DNA of 64,000 bases from contig NC_135781.1 of assembly GCF_028453695.1 (NCBI RefSeq), forward strand, positions 1,860,001 to 1,924,000, in the 5' to 3' direction. The position numbers were made by a program, and so were the translations under genes. This document shows, piece by piece, positions 45,872 to 57,674 of this stretch. This stretch comes from Augochlora pura. Taxonomy: Eukaryota > Arthropoda > Insecta > Hymenoptera > Halictidae. Numbering within the stretch: position 1 is the first letter of the stretch; every line of letters starts with the position of its first letter. The notes below the pieces were generated by a model. That model saw nothing but the letters and a program-made list of their open reading frames with translations, ran no database searches and had not been told where the DNA came from.

Positions 45872-46330
45872 AGAACCGGCCTGTCACCGTTTACTATTAC
45901 CTATGTGTGTCCCCCGCATGCATCTACTACTACCCCCCACCCATCTCTCGTTGGTCTAACCGAGGGGATAGATAGAGAGAACACACCGTGTGTGCTATGC
46001 GCGCTGTATGCTGTGTCTCTGTGCGCTCTGTCTGTGCATGTGTCACGCTCGATTCGCTTACACGATGGGCGTCGTGTACGTTGCCGCTCTATGCACAAGC
46101 GATGCCTTGCCCGGCATTCATTCAGAACAAAACAACCGGCCTCGTCCATTACCGACGTGCCGCCGCCGCCGCCTCGTAATTATTCCAACCGGCCACGATG
46201 CTACGGGAATCTTTGATAGCGCCACGAACGGTGAAATTTCAATCGGAATAGACGTCGGTTTCGTTTAATCGATTCGCGATTTTTGTGAAATTTTTGAGAT
46301 CGGTCGGACACGTGGTTAGGCTGCGAGTGT
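45872..46330. other. Possible intron start, nothing recognised
   Basis: Mixed composition with overlapping frames on both strands that lack protein signatures. Confidence 0.4.
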
Positions 46331-46721
46331 GAAAATTGGTGATTTTTTTTTTAGAGAGAGGTACCTGTGGAGGAATGGGTATAGCTTTTGTGATTGTTGA
46401 TGGATTTTGGTGAGAAAAATTAGTTAGTTGCTTGGAAGTATAGTGTTTGAGACAAAGGAAGCCTCGTTTTGATAAGTTTACTGGTTTCCGAGAAAAAAAT
46501 TGCCAAAGATAGTACTTTTTGTGTGAATTCGTAAATTGGTGATTTTTATTTTTTGAGAGATATAGCTGCGGAGGAATAAGTATAGCTTTTGTGATTGTTA
46601 ATGGATTTTGGTGAGAAAAATTGGTTAGTTGCTTGGAAGTATAGTGTTTGAGACAAAGGAAGTCCCGTTTCGAAAAGTTTACTAGTTTCAGAGAAAAAAA
46701 TTCCCAAAGATCGTCTTTTTT
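46331..46721. repeat. Tandem duplication with a 200-bp period
   Basis: 46331-46530 and 46531-46721 share AAATTGGTGATTTTT, GCTTTTGTGATTGTT, ATGGATTTTGGTGAGAAAAA, TTAGTTGCTTGGAAGTATAG, TGTTTGAGACAAAGGAAG and GAAAAAAATT in the same order at an offset of 200 bp. A 203-codon minus-strand frame runs across both copies. Confidence 0.93.
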
Positions 46722-47874
46722 TCTGGAAATCCAAAATGAGGCAATATTAACAAAGACTCTCGCTAATATCACACGAATTGACATTTCGGTTGCATTTGAA
46801 TTCCACGCTGCATTTCGCGCAAGCCGGTGCATCGTACACGGCAACGTCACGATCGGTTTCGCTTATTTCCTTTTGTAGTGTCTCTCGCTGTGACCTTGAA
46901 CCTCGGCGCCGCACCGCGGGAATGTAGAACGATTTCTCTTAATTTTCTTGCCTGCGTCGGATGCTTCTTTAATTAAAAACCGTTTTACAATTATCCAACA
47001 GAAATATTATATACACAAATTTTAAACATAAATTAAAATGATTATTGACATATGAGTTATTTTACATAAGTGGTTATTGATATAAGAATTATTTTAAATA
47101 ATTGCTTATTGATATAAGAACTTTTCTCTTCTTTGTTCACAATTCATTCGGCAAATTTTTATTAATTATTATCGAACACGTGGTACATTCTACAATGTAT
47201 CCACAAAAATGCTATTAATTGTAACGTTAAAATTATTAAAGCTCTCAAAATAATTGATTTTTTATTTCCTCTTTATATTGTACAAAATATTTTCATAAAC
47301 AAAAATAAATTCAAACTTGTCATTGTTACAGATGTATGTTATGCATTATATGCATTATTATTATTACTATAGTAATTATAATAATATTAGTATATAATGT
47401 TATCATATATTAGTATTTTTAATATTACTATAGTAACAACAACTCGCAATGAACGAAAAGCTACAACCAGCCCCGACACAGTCAAAACAGACCGCGCGCA
47501 AGGAATTGATAAGAGCCGGCCGCGTTCCCGACCAAATCCGATCTCCTCGCAATAAATTTCGAAAGAGCCCCGTGCCACCACGGGAGCGGCTCGCCGAGCC
47601 GCATAAATCGCGCGGCGAGGAGCCAGCGAACTATTAGAAACGATCCGGCACTTGGCCGTCGCTTCATTAATTCCTGAGACCCGTATCGAGGACCGAAAAC
47701 ATATTTGTCTCGGACCCGATTCCGCGTCCGGGATCGTAAATATTATCGAAACCTATCTGTCCACGACCGAGCAGGCGGGGGAGGGAGGAGGGGGAACAAT
47801 GAAAATACCTCGTGAAAATCAGGGTTTGATGCGGTAAATCTGAGGGAACGGATGGCCAGTAAAAAGAGGGACGG
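46722..47874. other. Gene-free, AT-rich then GC-rich
   Basis: 46970-47450 is AT-rich with ATTGATATAAGAATTATTTT repeated two to three times. 47460-47830 is GC-richer without a recognised frame. Confidence 0.45.
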
Positions 47875-48345
47875 AGAACGGGGTGGAGAGGAGAGGAAAG
47901 GAGAGAGAAATAAAGGGTAGGAGAAGAAAGGAGAGGAAATGAGAGGGTAGCAGAGGGGAAGAGAAGGAAGAAGGGGGTAGCAAAGGGAAGGAAAGGCTAG
48001 GAGAAGGTAGCAGAGAGAATGAGAAGGAATGAGAGGATAACAGAGGGAAGGAAAAGGCTAGGAGAAGTTAGCAAAGGGATGGAAAAGGCTAGGAGAAGGT
48101 AGCAGAGGCAAGGAGGAGGAATGAGAGGATAGCACAGGGAAGGAGAAGGAAGAAGAGGGTAGCAAAGGGAAGCAGAAAGAAGAAGAGGGTAGCAAAGGGA
48201 TGGAAAAGGCTAGGAGAAGGTAGCAAAGGGAAGGAAAGGGAACAAGAGACTAGCAGAGGGAAGAAAAGGCAAGGAAAGGGTAAGAGATGGAACGAGAGGG
48301 ATTGACATAGTAGGAGAGGGAAGATGGGAGCCAGGGAATAAAGAC
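47875..48345. repeat. Purine-rich minisatellite (AGGAGAAGGTAGCA type)
   Basis: About 470 bp of variable units combining GGAAGGAAAAGGCTAGG, AGAAGGTAGCAAAGG and GAATGAGAGG. The + strand is almost pyrimidine-free (T is nearly confined to TAG). Confidence 0.88.
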
Positions 48346-50249
48346 GGAAATGGGGAACGGGAGGTGGAACCTGTAGCTAAGGCTGAGCCTGTCCCGCTGA
48401 CAGAATAGCGATCTATCCGACAGCTCGGTAGGTCTTTAATGGTCTCCTTCTCTACTGGATGTACACTGTTTTATGCTTTATTCCAGCTTCTTCTCCTTCC
48501 TCCTTCCTTCTTCTTCTTCTTCTTCCCCCGTCTTCCCCCGCCGCCGCACGTTTCACTCTCGTTCCTTTCCGACTCACGTCGTAAACGTGTCTTTCGTGCA
48601 AAAACGCAATAAAGCTCCGCCTTTCGTTCGAGATCAGTCCGGGCAGCGCGCGGCCCTGAAAGCAGGTGACTCTCTCTCTGCTCCAAACAAGATTCGCCCG
48701 ATGGGGGGTCCTTCGCAATAAAGAGAGAAAGAGAGAGAGAGTGGCTATTCGAAGACCTGCGAGCCAGGGCCCGAATCAGGACGCCAAATGAAATTCGGCC
48801 ACTTATGCGAACCCGTTGTCCTACTTGTCGCATAATGCAGAATTGAACTAGATGGAGTTTGGTCATCAATGGGGTTGACGATCATTGACACGAATTAAGA
48901 ATTATTATATATCTACTTGATCCAATTAGAGAATGGTATCCTCGGTTGCGAAAGGCTTCACCTCATCAACCATTAAATTGTTATCAAGAGAAGCAGAATA
49001 AATACATTCGCATTGTGTCTGTCTCTCGCGTATCTTGCCGGTGGCTCGCGGAGAATTTCTATGTATTCATGAAATTTTGTAACCCCGCGGCCAACATAAG
49101 GAAAACGTTTGTAATTAACAGGACGCGGGATAGCATTTCCGCCTCGTTTTACGTGTAAGGAACTTGTTTAGCCTCGCGAAAAGAAATTTTCTTTCGTCGG
49201 ATGCGCGGGCCGCATAATAATGGAAATTACGCGTGGAGATTTTTGCCGAGCGTAGAATTTCTGCTAAAGAGACGGACTCGGAATAGAAATAAAGTTTGTT
49301 GGAATAGTTATTAGGCTTCGACGATTAATTCAAGCGTGTTTTAACATGTTTTAATACACAATGTTTTAATATACAATGTTAACATACTATTTATTAAATT
49401 TCTGATAAACAATAACATTTCTGCAATAATGCTTTTTTCATTATCATTACTAGTTCTACTTATATTGAATTATTTATTGTATACATTTATTCAATTGTTC
49501 GCTAGAAAAACGTTCAATATCACTTTAATTATTAAATCTACTAAATTCTAAATTTTCGTTCGTTTATTGTAATAAATATTGCTATATAAAATGCTATATA
49601 AAAGCATCATCTTCTTACGATATCAAACTTCGCACTGCCCTGACCTGATGCGCCATCTGTCAACCGACAGGTGTCTTCACTTATTTCTATAAGATACAGT
49701 ATATTTACAGTGAATTTTACATTACTTGTTATCATATGATAAACAATTAAAAATATCACGGATAGTTTTAACAATTTATTTCCAGAAGTATTGTTTATGT
49801 AATTCCATAGCTTTAATGTTAATTCACCGCCGGCTATAACACTATAAACGACAATAAACTACAAACATAACCTCAACGACTGTAACCTGACACAACATCA
49901 TAAACGACCGTTCACCATACCAAACCCATAGAAAAAGCATCGCTCCCCGAAGAAACGTTCCACGGCGATAAGCGTCGCGTCAGCCAACGTGATCTGTAAT
50001 TAGGGTATCGACGTAGCCTGACAGCGGGGGTGGATAACCCAAGAGAAGAAGAGGAGGGGAGGGGGAGGGGGACAGCAGTGGCGGAACGACGGAATAATAG
50101 ACAGGTGCATAGGAACTAAATTGAGCGCGGTTAATGGTGGAAAAAGTAGTATGACTCGGGGAGAGACAGACGTGACTGCAATAACCGGCTATCCCGACAG
50201 AGTCGACGCGCGCCTCGCGCGAGCGCTCGCCCTTCTGTCTTCTCCCTTC
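48346..50249. other. Gene-free stretch
   Basis: Contains (CTT)n at about 48507-48526, a GA run at about 48724-48742 and AT-rich DNA at 49320-49900. No gene is supported. Confidence 0.45.
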
Positions 50250-50251
50250 TA

Positions 50252-50736
50252 CAGTCAGTCCCACAAGTATTCGTACCCTCGTTGCTTGCGAGAGAAATTT
50301 GTTGAAATCAAGAGACGCTTGTAAGATTTTGCAAGAAACTTTTTGTTATGAATGAACACATGTATAAAGTTTATTTGTACGGAATTATAATGAAATTGAT
50401 TAACTAATAAGAAAATTGATTGACTAATAAGAAAATTGATTAACTAATAACAAAATTGATTAACTAATAACAAAATTGATTAAATGATAACAAAAGTGAT
50501 TAACTAATAACAATATTGATTAACTTATAAAAAAATTGATTAACTAATAACAAATTTGATTAACAAAATTGATTTTTTTCAATTCCAGTTCTGTGTTAGG
50601 CGTTCTCCAAACTTTTCCTCTTCCGTCGCATCGAAAAATATTAAATAAGATAATGAAAAGTTTATCGCAAAATTGCATCGCTTGATTTTAAGAGATTTGT
50701 AGGCAACGAGGGTACGAATACTTATGGGACCGACTG
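50252..50736. mobile_element. Tc1/mariner-type MITE with TA target duplication
   Basis: The left end CAGTCAGTCCCACAAGTATT and its continuation CGTACCCTCGTTGC are answered by the inverted right end GCAACGAGGGTACGAATACT and TATGGGACCGACTG, with about two mismatches over 35 bp. TA flanks both sides (50250-50251 and 50737-50738). Weaker inverted homology continues for another 60 bp or so (AAATCAAGAGACGC versus GCATCGCTTGATTT). The size is 485 bp with no coding frame. The centre is filled by a 20-bp tandem repeat. Confidence 0.92.
50396..50572. repeat. 20-bp tandem repeat inside the MITE, about 9 copies
   Basis: Unit TTGATTAACTAATAACAAAA with single-base variants (ATAAGAAAA, TTATAAAAAA, AATGATAACAAAAG). 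Confidence 0.93.
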
Positions 50737-52149
50737 TAGGTTCTCCCCGGGAGTTTTTCCCTTATCTCGGTGTTCGTTTCCATAAAACATCGACGGGGAT
50801 GCCCGCGCGCCCATTAAAAGCGGTTCTGACTTCTCCGTCGTAGAGAAGTCTGTACAGCCTTACCGAATCCCTTAGCAGCCTCGAAATATCTGATAAACGT
50901 TTCTTCGTCTCCTACTGGCCTTCCTTCGTCTCCTACAAGTCTTCCTTCCTTCGTCTCCTACAAGCTTTCTTTCGTCTCCTATTGGTCTTCCTTCCTTCCT
51001 TCCTTTCTTCCGTCCTTCCTTCTTTCGTTCGCATTCGCGAGAAAAGGCACCGGGAGGATAATCTTGCTATTGCTTGCGCAGGACGACACAGGCGATGCCC
51101 GCGTTTCCATTAGAACGATTCGTAACGATTACTAATGTATAGCTAAAGACGAGATCGTTTTTCTCGAACGCGAGTCCGGCGTAATGTCATTTAGGTTCTA
51201 TAGAGATGCTGGGGGATCTTTATTGCTACTTTTATTCAGAGCATTGTGTTCTAGTTGTTTCGCTGCTTGTAAGACTGTTTTTCCTTTGTTTTTATATAGT
51301 AATGTTACTATTTTTATATACTTTTATTTCTATCTTTATGTACTAATTTTACTATTTTTATATACTAATATTACTATTTTTATCTACTCTTATTTCTATT
51401 TTTATATTTCCTTCTCTTTCTCACTTTTGCTTTTTCTTTATTTCCTTTTTTAATACTTACCTAGTATTAATAAATTAAGTAATAATAATAATTTAGCAAT
51501 ACTTAGTATTAATAAATTAAGTAATAATAATTTAGTAATGCTTACTTACTATTAACTAAATATCATTGAATTATTAAGTATTTTGCGCCACGCAATACAA
51601 CACCGCGCTGCAACCCAGCAAAGCCGACATAACCTCTTAAAACCTATCGGACACCGTAGCTCGGCGAAAAACGGAAATTAGCAGGGCGCGGAAGATTTAA
51701 TTTTTGTTCGCGCGTCGACTGTAAGATGCGTCGTTTAAAATTCTGCCTGCCTTGCTTACCTGGACGCCGCTCGCGCCGGTACAAATTAAGTTCAGGTATC
51801 TTCGTTACGATTGTTTCGGTGCGGTGTCTCCTCCCCCCAGCCTTCTTTCGCTCTCGTTTTATCGTCGACGGCGGCCTTCTACGCCCCCCTCCCCCACCCC
51901 ACGAGGATACACCGTCTCTGCTCCTATAACGGTTCTTCCTTGAATCGTTAATTAGCCTGAATTCTTGGATTCTAATTACACGCGCGGTTTACGGCTTTAT
52001 TTAAGCGAGAACCGTTCCCCGTCGTTACCGTAACACCGGGATACGCGGGCTAAACACAGTTGCATCAACGAGTCGTCGAGTTATCGCCCCCGTAGACCGC
52101 GCCCGGCTACCACCATAATTACCGCCGAATCGCCGGTTCGGTTATGCTA
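50737..52149. other. Gene-free stretch with short repeats
   Basis: A CTTCCTTCGTCTCCTACAAG-type repeat of about 27 bp lies at 50900-51010. A TACTATTTTTATATAC repeat lies at 51300-51410. A 50-bp repeat of TACTTAGTATTAATAAATTA lies at 51460-51550. No gene is supported. Confidence 0.5.
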
Positions 52150-52240
52150 TTAGGGTGTCCCATAAGTTTCTTCCCCTTTTTTTTGATACGAAATGAATAC
52201 ACGATATTTGTTGTTTAAGGTGGATTTGTTATGGTATAAT
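52150..52240 (+). mobile_element. Solo mariner-type terminus (copy 3 of 3)
   Basis: ATTAGGGTGTCCCATAAGTT opens a segment related to 32039-32125 and 19948-20030. This copy has the best-preserved terminus. It sits about 340 bp upstream of the Ephrin exon. Confidence 0.6.
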
Positions 52241-52420
52241 AATTACTATATTGTTAATATTGATTAACATTACGTAATAACTACTATATTGTTAATATTG
52301 AATAATATTACACAGTAATTGCTAAATTGTTAATATTATATAACAATACACAATGATCGCTCTATCGTTAATATCAAATAATATCACACAATAATTATTT
52401 TATTATTATTAATAATATAT
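52228..52420. repeat. Degenerate tandem repeat, about 48 bp
   Basis: Units contain ATATTGTTAATATTGA followed by TAATATTACACAGTAATT-like sequence, about four copies. Confidence 0.8.
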
Positions 52421-52651
52421 TATTAATTTCGGTTCGCAATATATTAATTATCGGTTCCATGATTTTAAATAACATTACCCAATAATTACTAAATCGCACG
52501 AACCTAATTGTCGCACGCAAACTATTAGTATTATCCGATAATGTCGATCATGTTTCTAATTGCCTTTTGTCTGTGATGCAGGTGACCGTCTCGACATACA
52601 GTTTTCACCTGGAAGTGGTACACAAACGGCCTCAAGATTCAGCTGGACATC

Positions 52652-52761
52652 ATGCCTTGGTTCATCCTATTTCTTCTTCTGTTAGCCGTGATGGAGGCCT
52701 TCCCTCGGGAGGCCACCTGCTCCCGGATGCCGGACATCTATTGGAACTCCACCAATCCAAT
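52652..52761 (+). CDS. Ephrin: Ephrin, first coding exon (N terminus; gene continues beyond the window)
   Basis: Exon 52582-52761 lies between an acceptor (AG at 52580-52581) and a strong donor (GTAAGT at 52762). An in-frame TGA at 52583-52585 precedes the ATG at 52652, which fixes the start. The 36 complete codons encode a hydrophobic signal peptide (WFILFLLLLAVMEA, residues 3-16) and then CSRMPDIYWNSTNP; the last codon is split after AT. The YWNSTNP motif is the characteristic beginning of the ephrin receptor-binding domain, including an N-x-S/T sequon. Ephrins are cell-surface ligands of Eph receptor tyrosine kinases and guide axons and tissue boundaries. The rest of the receptor-binding domain is not found before position 64000, so the next intron exceeds 11 kb. 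The call rests on a short match plus exon structure, but the motif is distinctive. Confidence 0.82.
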
Positions 52762-54309
52762 GTAAGTCAGAGGAACTGTTGCAACGCTAGAAGCCGGCCA
52801 TCCACGCGCGTTCTTCTTTTCACGGCCGGGAGGATTAACCTCTTGTACTATAATCACGATTTAGGCCCGTTATAAAAATTTCATCTAGGATCTACTAAAT
52901 ACAAATATTATTAATTTTGTTCTAAATTTAAATATTATTAATTTCTTCTAAATCGAAATAAAATTGTTTTCTTCTGTCATTAAAGTGCGGAAATGAAAGT
53001 AAATAAAGACAATATACAAGAAAGAAAAATTGTCTGATTCTACTAGAGAAATTATTAAGAATGAACAAGTGTTAATTAACATAGTGAAAAAGGAACGATA
53101 GCGCAAGGGGTTAACCGCGCGCGATTCGATCGCGCGTGCAACTACCGCGAGCCGATCCGGGCACGGCAAACACACGCGCGCGCGTGTCCTGCGCTGCAAC
53201 GTAAACTCCGGCCACGCGCGGATTCGCTTCAACCCGCACTGACATTTATTCGGCAACGTTTGCCGTCGACTAATATTGCCTCTGTGCAAACGAAGTTGCT
53301 ACTACTTTTTTTTCTTTTAAGCATGTGGGGAAGTAGTTTAAGTTGAGATGATGATTTATGGGAGATGCAAAGGAAAGGATTTAGATGGTATGGAAATACT
53401 TATGGATTATTTGGTGATAAAATGGGAAAGAGGGGTGGGTAGGGAAAGGGCTATTTGGGGGAAGTGGAAGATCAGAGTTATGCAAGTGATGGAAGGAGTG
53501 GGGATGTGTTATAGTGAAATAGGGTTAGGGTTAGTTTTGAATTGTTTTTTTGCCGAGTCAAAATGGGGATAGATTTTCCTTACTTTTTTTTTTGGTTATA
53601 GACAATTTAGGTTGTTTGTTATTTAGGGATGAAATGGGGGCAAGTTTTCCTTATTTTCTATTGGTGAAACAAGGCGAAATTTTCCTCGCTTTTCATTAGT
53701 AAAACAAAAATGAATTTTCCTTATTTTCCATTACTGAAACAAGGACAAATTTCCTTTATTTTTAATTAGTGAATGCCAAATTAAATAAATTCCGGAAAAA
53801 TAATTATATAACCCCAACGTTCAACATACTAAAAACCAATCACAAATCGTATAAAAATTGAAATATAACATTCCAAAAAAATCACCTGTTCTAAAAAGAA
53901 ACCTTAACGTGAATATCATTGTCGAACGAGTGAAGTAACGCCTCCGCCATAACAGTCGCTCCGACGTTTCGTGATCCAACATTTACAACAGTTACAACAG
54001 TTAGAGAAAACAGAATCCAGGAACGAATGCTCGCCGCTCGGATTTCGCGTCGGTTCCCCCCCGCCGGTCCGTGGAAGCAGATTTTCAGGGGGGAGGGCGC
54101 CTTGTATCCCCGAACCTAGTAGGTAGGTAGCTCTAAAGCCATCGTATTTACTGAAAACATTACCCCTCCGTTGCCCATGCGAAGAATGCAAGCTCCGTTT
54201 AATCTCATCCGAGATATTACCGTGAATGTCCTTGTTCCGAATTGGAGACGACCGCGTTTCCACGTTGAGGCATTCCGCAAATGGTAACGCGTTTCCGAGC
54301 AGAAAGATC
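52762..54309. other. Probable Ephrin intron, part 1
   Basis: No exon is recognised. A degenerate 52-bp repeat (TTTTCCTTATTTTCCATTA, GTGAAACAAGG) lies at about 53635-53775. A G-rich, T-containing stretch at 53345-53560 has very few C. Confidence 0.5.
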
Positions 54310-54722
54310 TCTCTCTCTCCTCTCTTCCTCTCTTTCGCTCTTTATTCCTGCTCTAGCTCTTTCTGTTTTTCTCTCTCTTTATTTCTGTCTTTGTCCCTTT
54401 CAGACTCTCTCTCTCTCTCTCTCTCTGTCTTTATTTCTGTCTTTGTCCCTTTCAGACTCTCTCTCTCCCTCTCTCTCAATCTTTCTGTCTTTATTTCTGT
54501 CTTTGTCTCTTTCTGAATCTCTCTGTCGTTATTTCTGTCTCTCTCTGTCTCTCTCTCTCTCTCTCTGTCTTTATATCTGCCCCTTTCTGAATCTGAGCCT
54601 CTTTCTGACTCTCTCTTTTTGCTCTATCTCCATTTCTGTCACATTCTGTCTCTGTCTTTATTTCTATCTCTGTCTCTTAATGTCTCTCTCTTTCTCTCTC
54701 TTCTTCTCTCTGTCTCTCTGTA
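54310..54722. repeat. CT-rich minisatellite
   Basis: CTCTCT runs with recurring TTTATTTCTGTCTTTGTC and CCTTTCAGACTCTCTCTC phrases. Confidence 0.92.
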
Positions 54723-55655
54723 CCGAGGTTGCGCCAGCAGCGAAGCGCCGCGGCAAACATCCCGGTGCAGCAGCCGCTATAACGATCGCTCGATCCTTAT
54801 CACTGTTTATCCTGGCATAACAGCATCCCGGTCGGAAATTATTTGCCGATCCCTCCCCTCGACTCCCCCCTTCGCGCCCGAGTATCTTCATCGAAACTGA
54901 TTCCACCTTTCTGTTACGCCTCGCCCCTCGCCGCGCGCCCTTTTATTTCTCCTATACCAACTGCTTCCTGTGTTGGCCGCGCCGCCGCGTCGCTCGCGGC
55001 AATTGTTATCCTCAATCTCACTTTCCTGTTGCCGGCTACCCGAGCACACGCTCCCTCCCCCTACCCTCGCACTTTCTCACTCTTTCACTGTCTTTTTCTC
55101 TTTTCCTATCTTTTTTCGTTTTCTCTATTTTTTCTATATTTTCTCTTTTGTTCCTTATTTTTCTCGATCCTTCTCTCTCTTTCTCTCTTCCTCTCTATTT
55201 CTCCCTTTTCTCTCTGTTTCTCTCTCTCTCCCAATTCTCGAATGAACATAATAAGCACGGAAACCGGCGAAAGAAACGCTCGCAAATGTGCTGCGAGGAA
55301 CACGTAAATGCAATTTCTTCATTTGTGCCCTCGGCTACCGAGGAAACTGAATTCTCTAGCCCGCGTGTGCAACGCTGCCTGCAACGCCGCTGACATTCTC
55401 TCCTACAGCGTATAATGTTTATCATATTTGCGGAAGGGTGGCTCGGCAAGCGGAAACGCGGTCCGTTTGTTGTTGCGGACCGGGATATTTTTAAGGAAGG
55501 ACGTGTAATTTATTCGTCGGGAAATTTCCTTGTACAGGTGGGGTGGCATCGTTTTTCGGATCGAGTTTCGCCGGTCGACGACGACTGCTGACGTGTGCCG
55601 GTTAACTCTTTCGCTGCTAGTTTATATGGTTATGTTGCTGAAGTTATGTTCGTCG
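54723..55655. other. Probable Ephrin intron, part 2
   Basis: GC-rich to about 55060, then a pyrimidine-rich TTTTCTCT stretch at 55070-55235. The 154-codon + frame is driven by the pyrimidine tract. Confidence 0.45.
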
Positions 55656-55880
55656 CGATTTTTATGGTGTTAGATGGGTTGACGATTTTTATGGTGTTAG
55701 ATGGGTTAAGGATTTTTATGGTGTTTTTATGGGTTAAAGATTTTTATGGTGTTTCTATAGGTTAAGGATTTTTAAGGTGTTTTTATGGGTTAAAGATTAT
55801 TATGGTGTTTTTATGGGTTAAAGATTTTTATGGTGTTTCTATGGGTTAAAGATTTTTATGGTGTTTCTGTGTGTTGAGGA
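55656..55880. repeat. Tandem repeat, about 30-bp unit, about 7-8 copies
   Basis: Units of GATTTTTATGGTGTTTCTAT plus GGGTTAAA, well conserved and slightly variable in length. Confidence 0.93.
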
Positions 55881-56228
55881 TTAAAGAAATTAATAACAAT
55901 AATTGAAAATTGAGAATTATTCACAAAAATTACAAAATCGCGACGATCCCACAAACTTGACACCGATAAAACGAACCCACGAGCCTGCGGTAGATGCTCG
56001 CAGGACTTCCCGCGACGAAGCCCCCGATATTTCGCGCAGCAGATTGCGCGGAGCAAGCGTGGGCACGCGGAATAATTTAGAAACCCGCGAACGGTTCCCT
56101 TTATCCCCGGTAAGTGTCCGGACACTTAGGCGTGCACCGTGCGCGGGGGTTCGCCGCGCGCGGCTTTTATAGGCGTTGAATGGGGGGGGGGGCGTTTGGT
56201 CGACCGATTCCCTGACCTTTCACACTCT

Positions 56229-56262
<34 letters not shown>

Positions 56263-57101
56263 CTTTTATTTCCGGCGGGTCGAAGCGGTTCTCGTCAGCA
56301 ACAGGGAGAAAAAACCGGCGTCTCGATCGTGACGTATCGCCGCGATATTTCTTCGCCGATACTCGCGCGCGACCTAACCCCTTTTCCGCTCTCTTCCTAC
56401 GTGTGGATTTTTACTCTTTCCCTGTTCGATCGGTTCCCCTTTTTTTCCTGGCCAACCCCGCGTCTGTATGCCGTGTGGAGTAAAAAAAGGGGGTGGAATT
56501 GAAAGCCGGACGAAAAAAAGGACCCGCCCTTCGGGATGCAAGCGCGCGCGATGCTGCGGTCCGGGCATTATAAATGTACCGGGTGGGCCGCCGGTCGAAC
56601 TTCCAAAATCGATTTAACCTAACCAGGGTCAAGTGCGCTGTTAGCGCGGCGGGAATCGGCGGGAACGCGTGGGGGACGATTGCGGAGCAAGCGCTGTGAG
56701 CAAATCTCGGCTCTCGCCGTTTTATTTGAATTATGTACAGTGTGGTATACTGCATATTATACTGTAGTATAAAATTGATTTACTGACATAGTATTGTAAA
56801 ATAATGTATTGTACTATAATATTGATGGTTGAATTCTTTCTATTTTTGAGTAATTAGGTACAGTGTATTATACTGTATATTATACTGTACCATAAAATTG
56901 ATGAACGAAGCATCCACGCGGTCTCAGAGGCAACGCAAAGTCGTCGCGCAGCGAAACTTTTACAAGCGGTAAAAGTTGACTCCGGGTGTCGGGCGAAGCA
57001 AAGATCGATCTGTCCTCGAGTTTCGCAGGGTCTGGTTGACTAATGCTGTAGTAGAAGAGAGGCGGCACGGACGCGGCCGTGTCCTATAGCTGGGAGGCCG
57101 G

Positions 57102-57103
<2 letters not shown>
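55881..57103. other. Probable Ephrin intron, part 3
   Basis: Contains a G10 tract at about 56181-56190, a (CT)n run at about 56232-56258, a GC-rich segment and TACTGTATATTATACTGTA simple repetition at 56740-56890. No exon is recognised. Confidence 0.45.

Positions 57104-57158
<55 letters not shown>
57104..57158. repeat. (GA)n microsatellite, longest perfect run
   Basis: About 27 uninterrupted GA units. Confidence 0.95.
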
Positions 57159-57160
<2 letters not shown>

Positions 57161-57674
57161 CGGTTAACGGGCAAAAACCAATTCGTTGTCGACGCGGGGA
57201 TTGAATGTCGAGCGTTGTCGTCCGGCGTTTTATCGTCTACATCGGCGGGCCCTTTTCCCGGCTGGGTGTGCGTGTGGCCCCCGCGTGCGCCGCTCCGGAC
57301 AATGGAAGACACCGGGCAGCGCTTTTTCAGAGCTCTATGTCGACGCGAAGGGGTTGAAAATGGCTGCGGCCTTGCGACTGCATTTAATATTTTATTTTAT
57401 TATTATTAATAATAGTATTTTTTCACTTCTGTGTATTAAATATTTTTGTTAACAATTTCGATTATTTTTTGAGAAAATTGCAGAGTTTATTTCTGTAACA
57501 AAATGGTGAAATTTAACCCTTTATGACGTCTCTCCGATTTTACGTTATTGATTTTTGGTTCTTAATTATTTCTATGACGTCGTGAGATGATTCTAGTGTC
57601 CTTATAGTGTTTTATCAAAAAATGGACATCGCGTGAGAATATTGTGTGGTTTTTGTTATTTATATTAGGTTCAA
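57159..57674. other. Probable Ephrin intron, part 4
   Basis: GC-rich to about 57380, then AT-rich. No exon is recognised. Confidence 0.4.

Noticed and set aside
53521..53534. Telomere-like AGGGTTAGGGTTAG
   Set aside because: Only two units inside G-rich sequence; not an interstitial telomere array.
54843..55307. 154-codon + frame
   Set aside because: The second half is a Phe/Leu/Ser tract from a polypyrimidine run; the minus strand is equally open.
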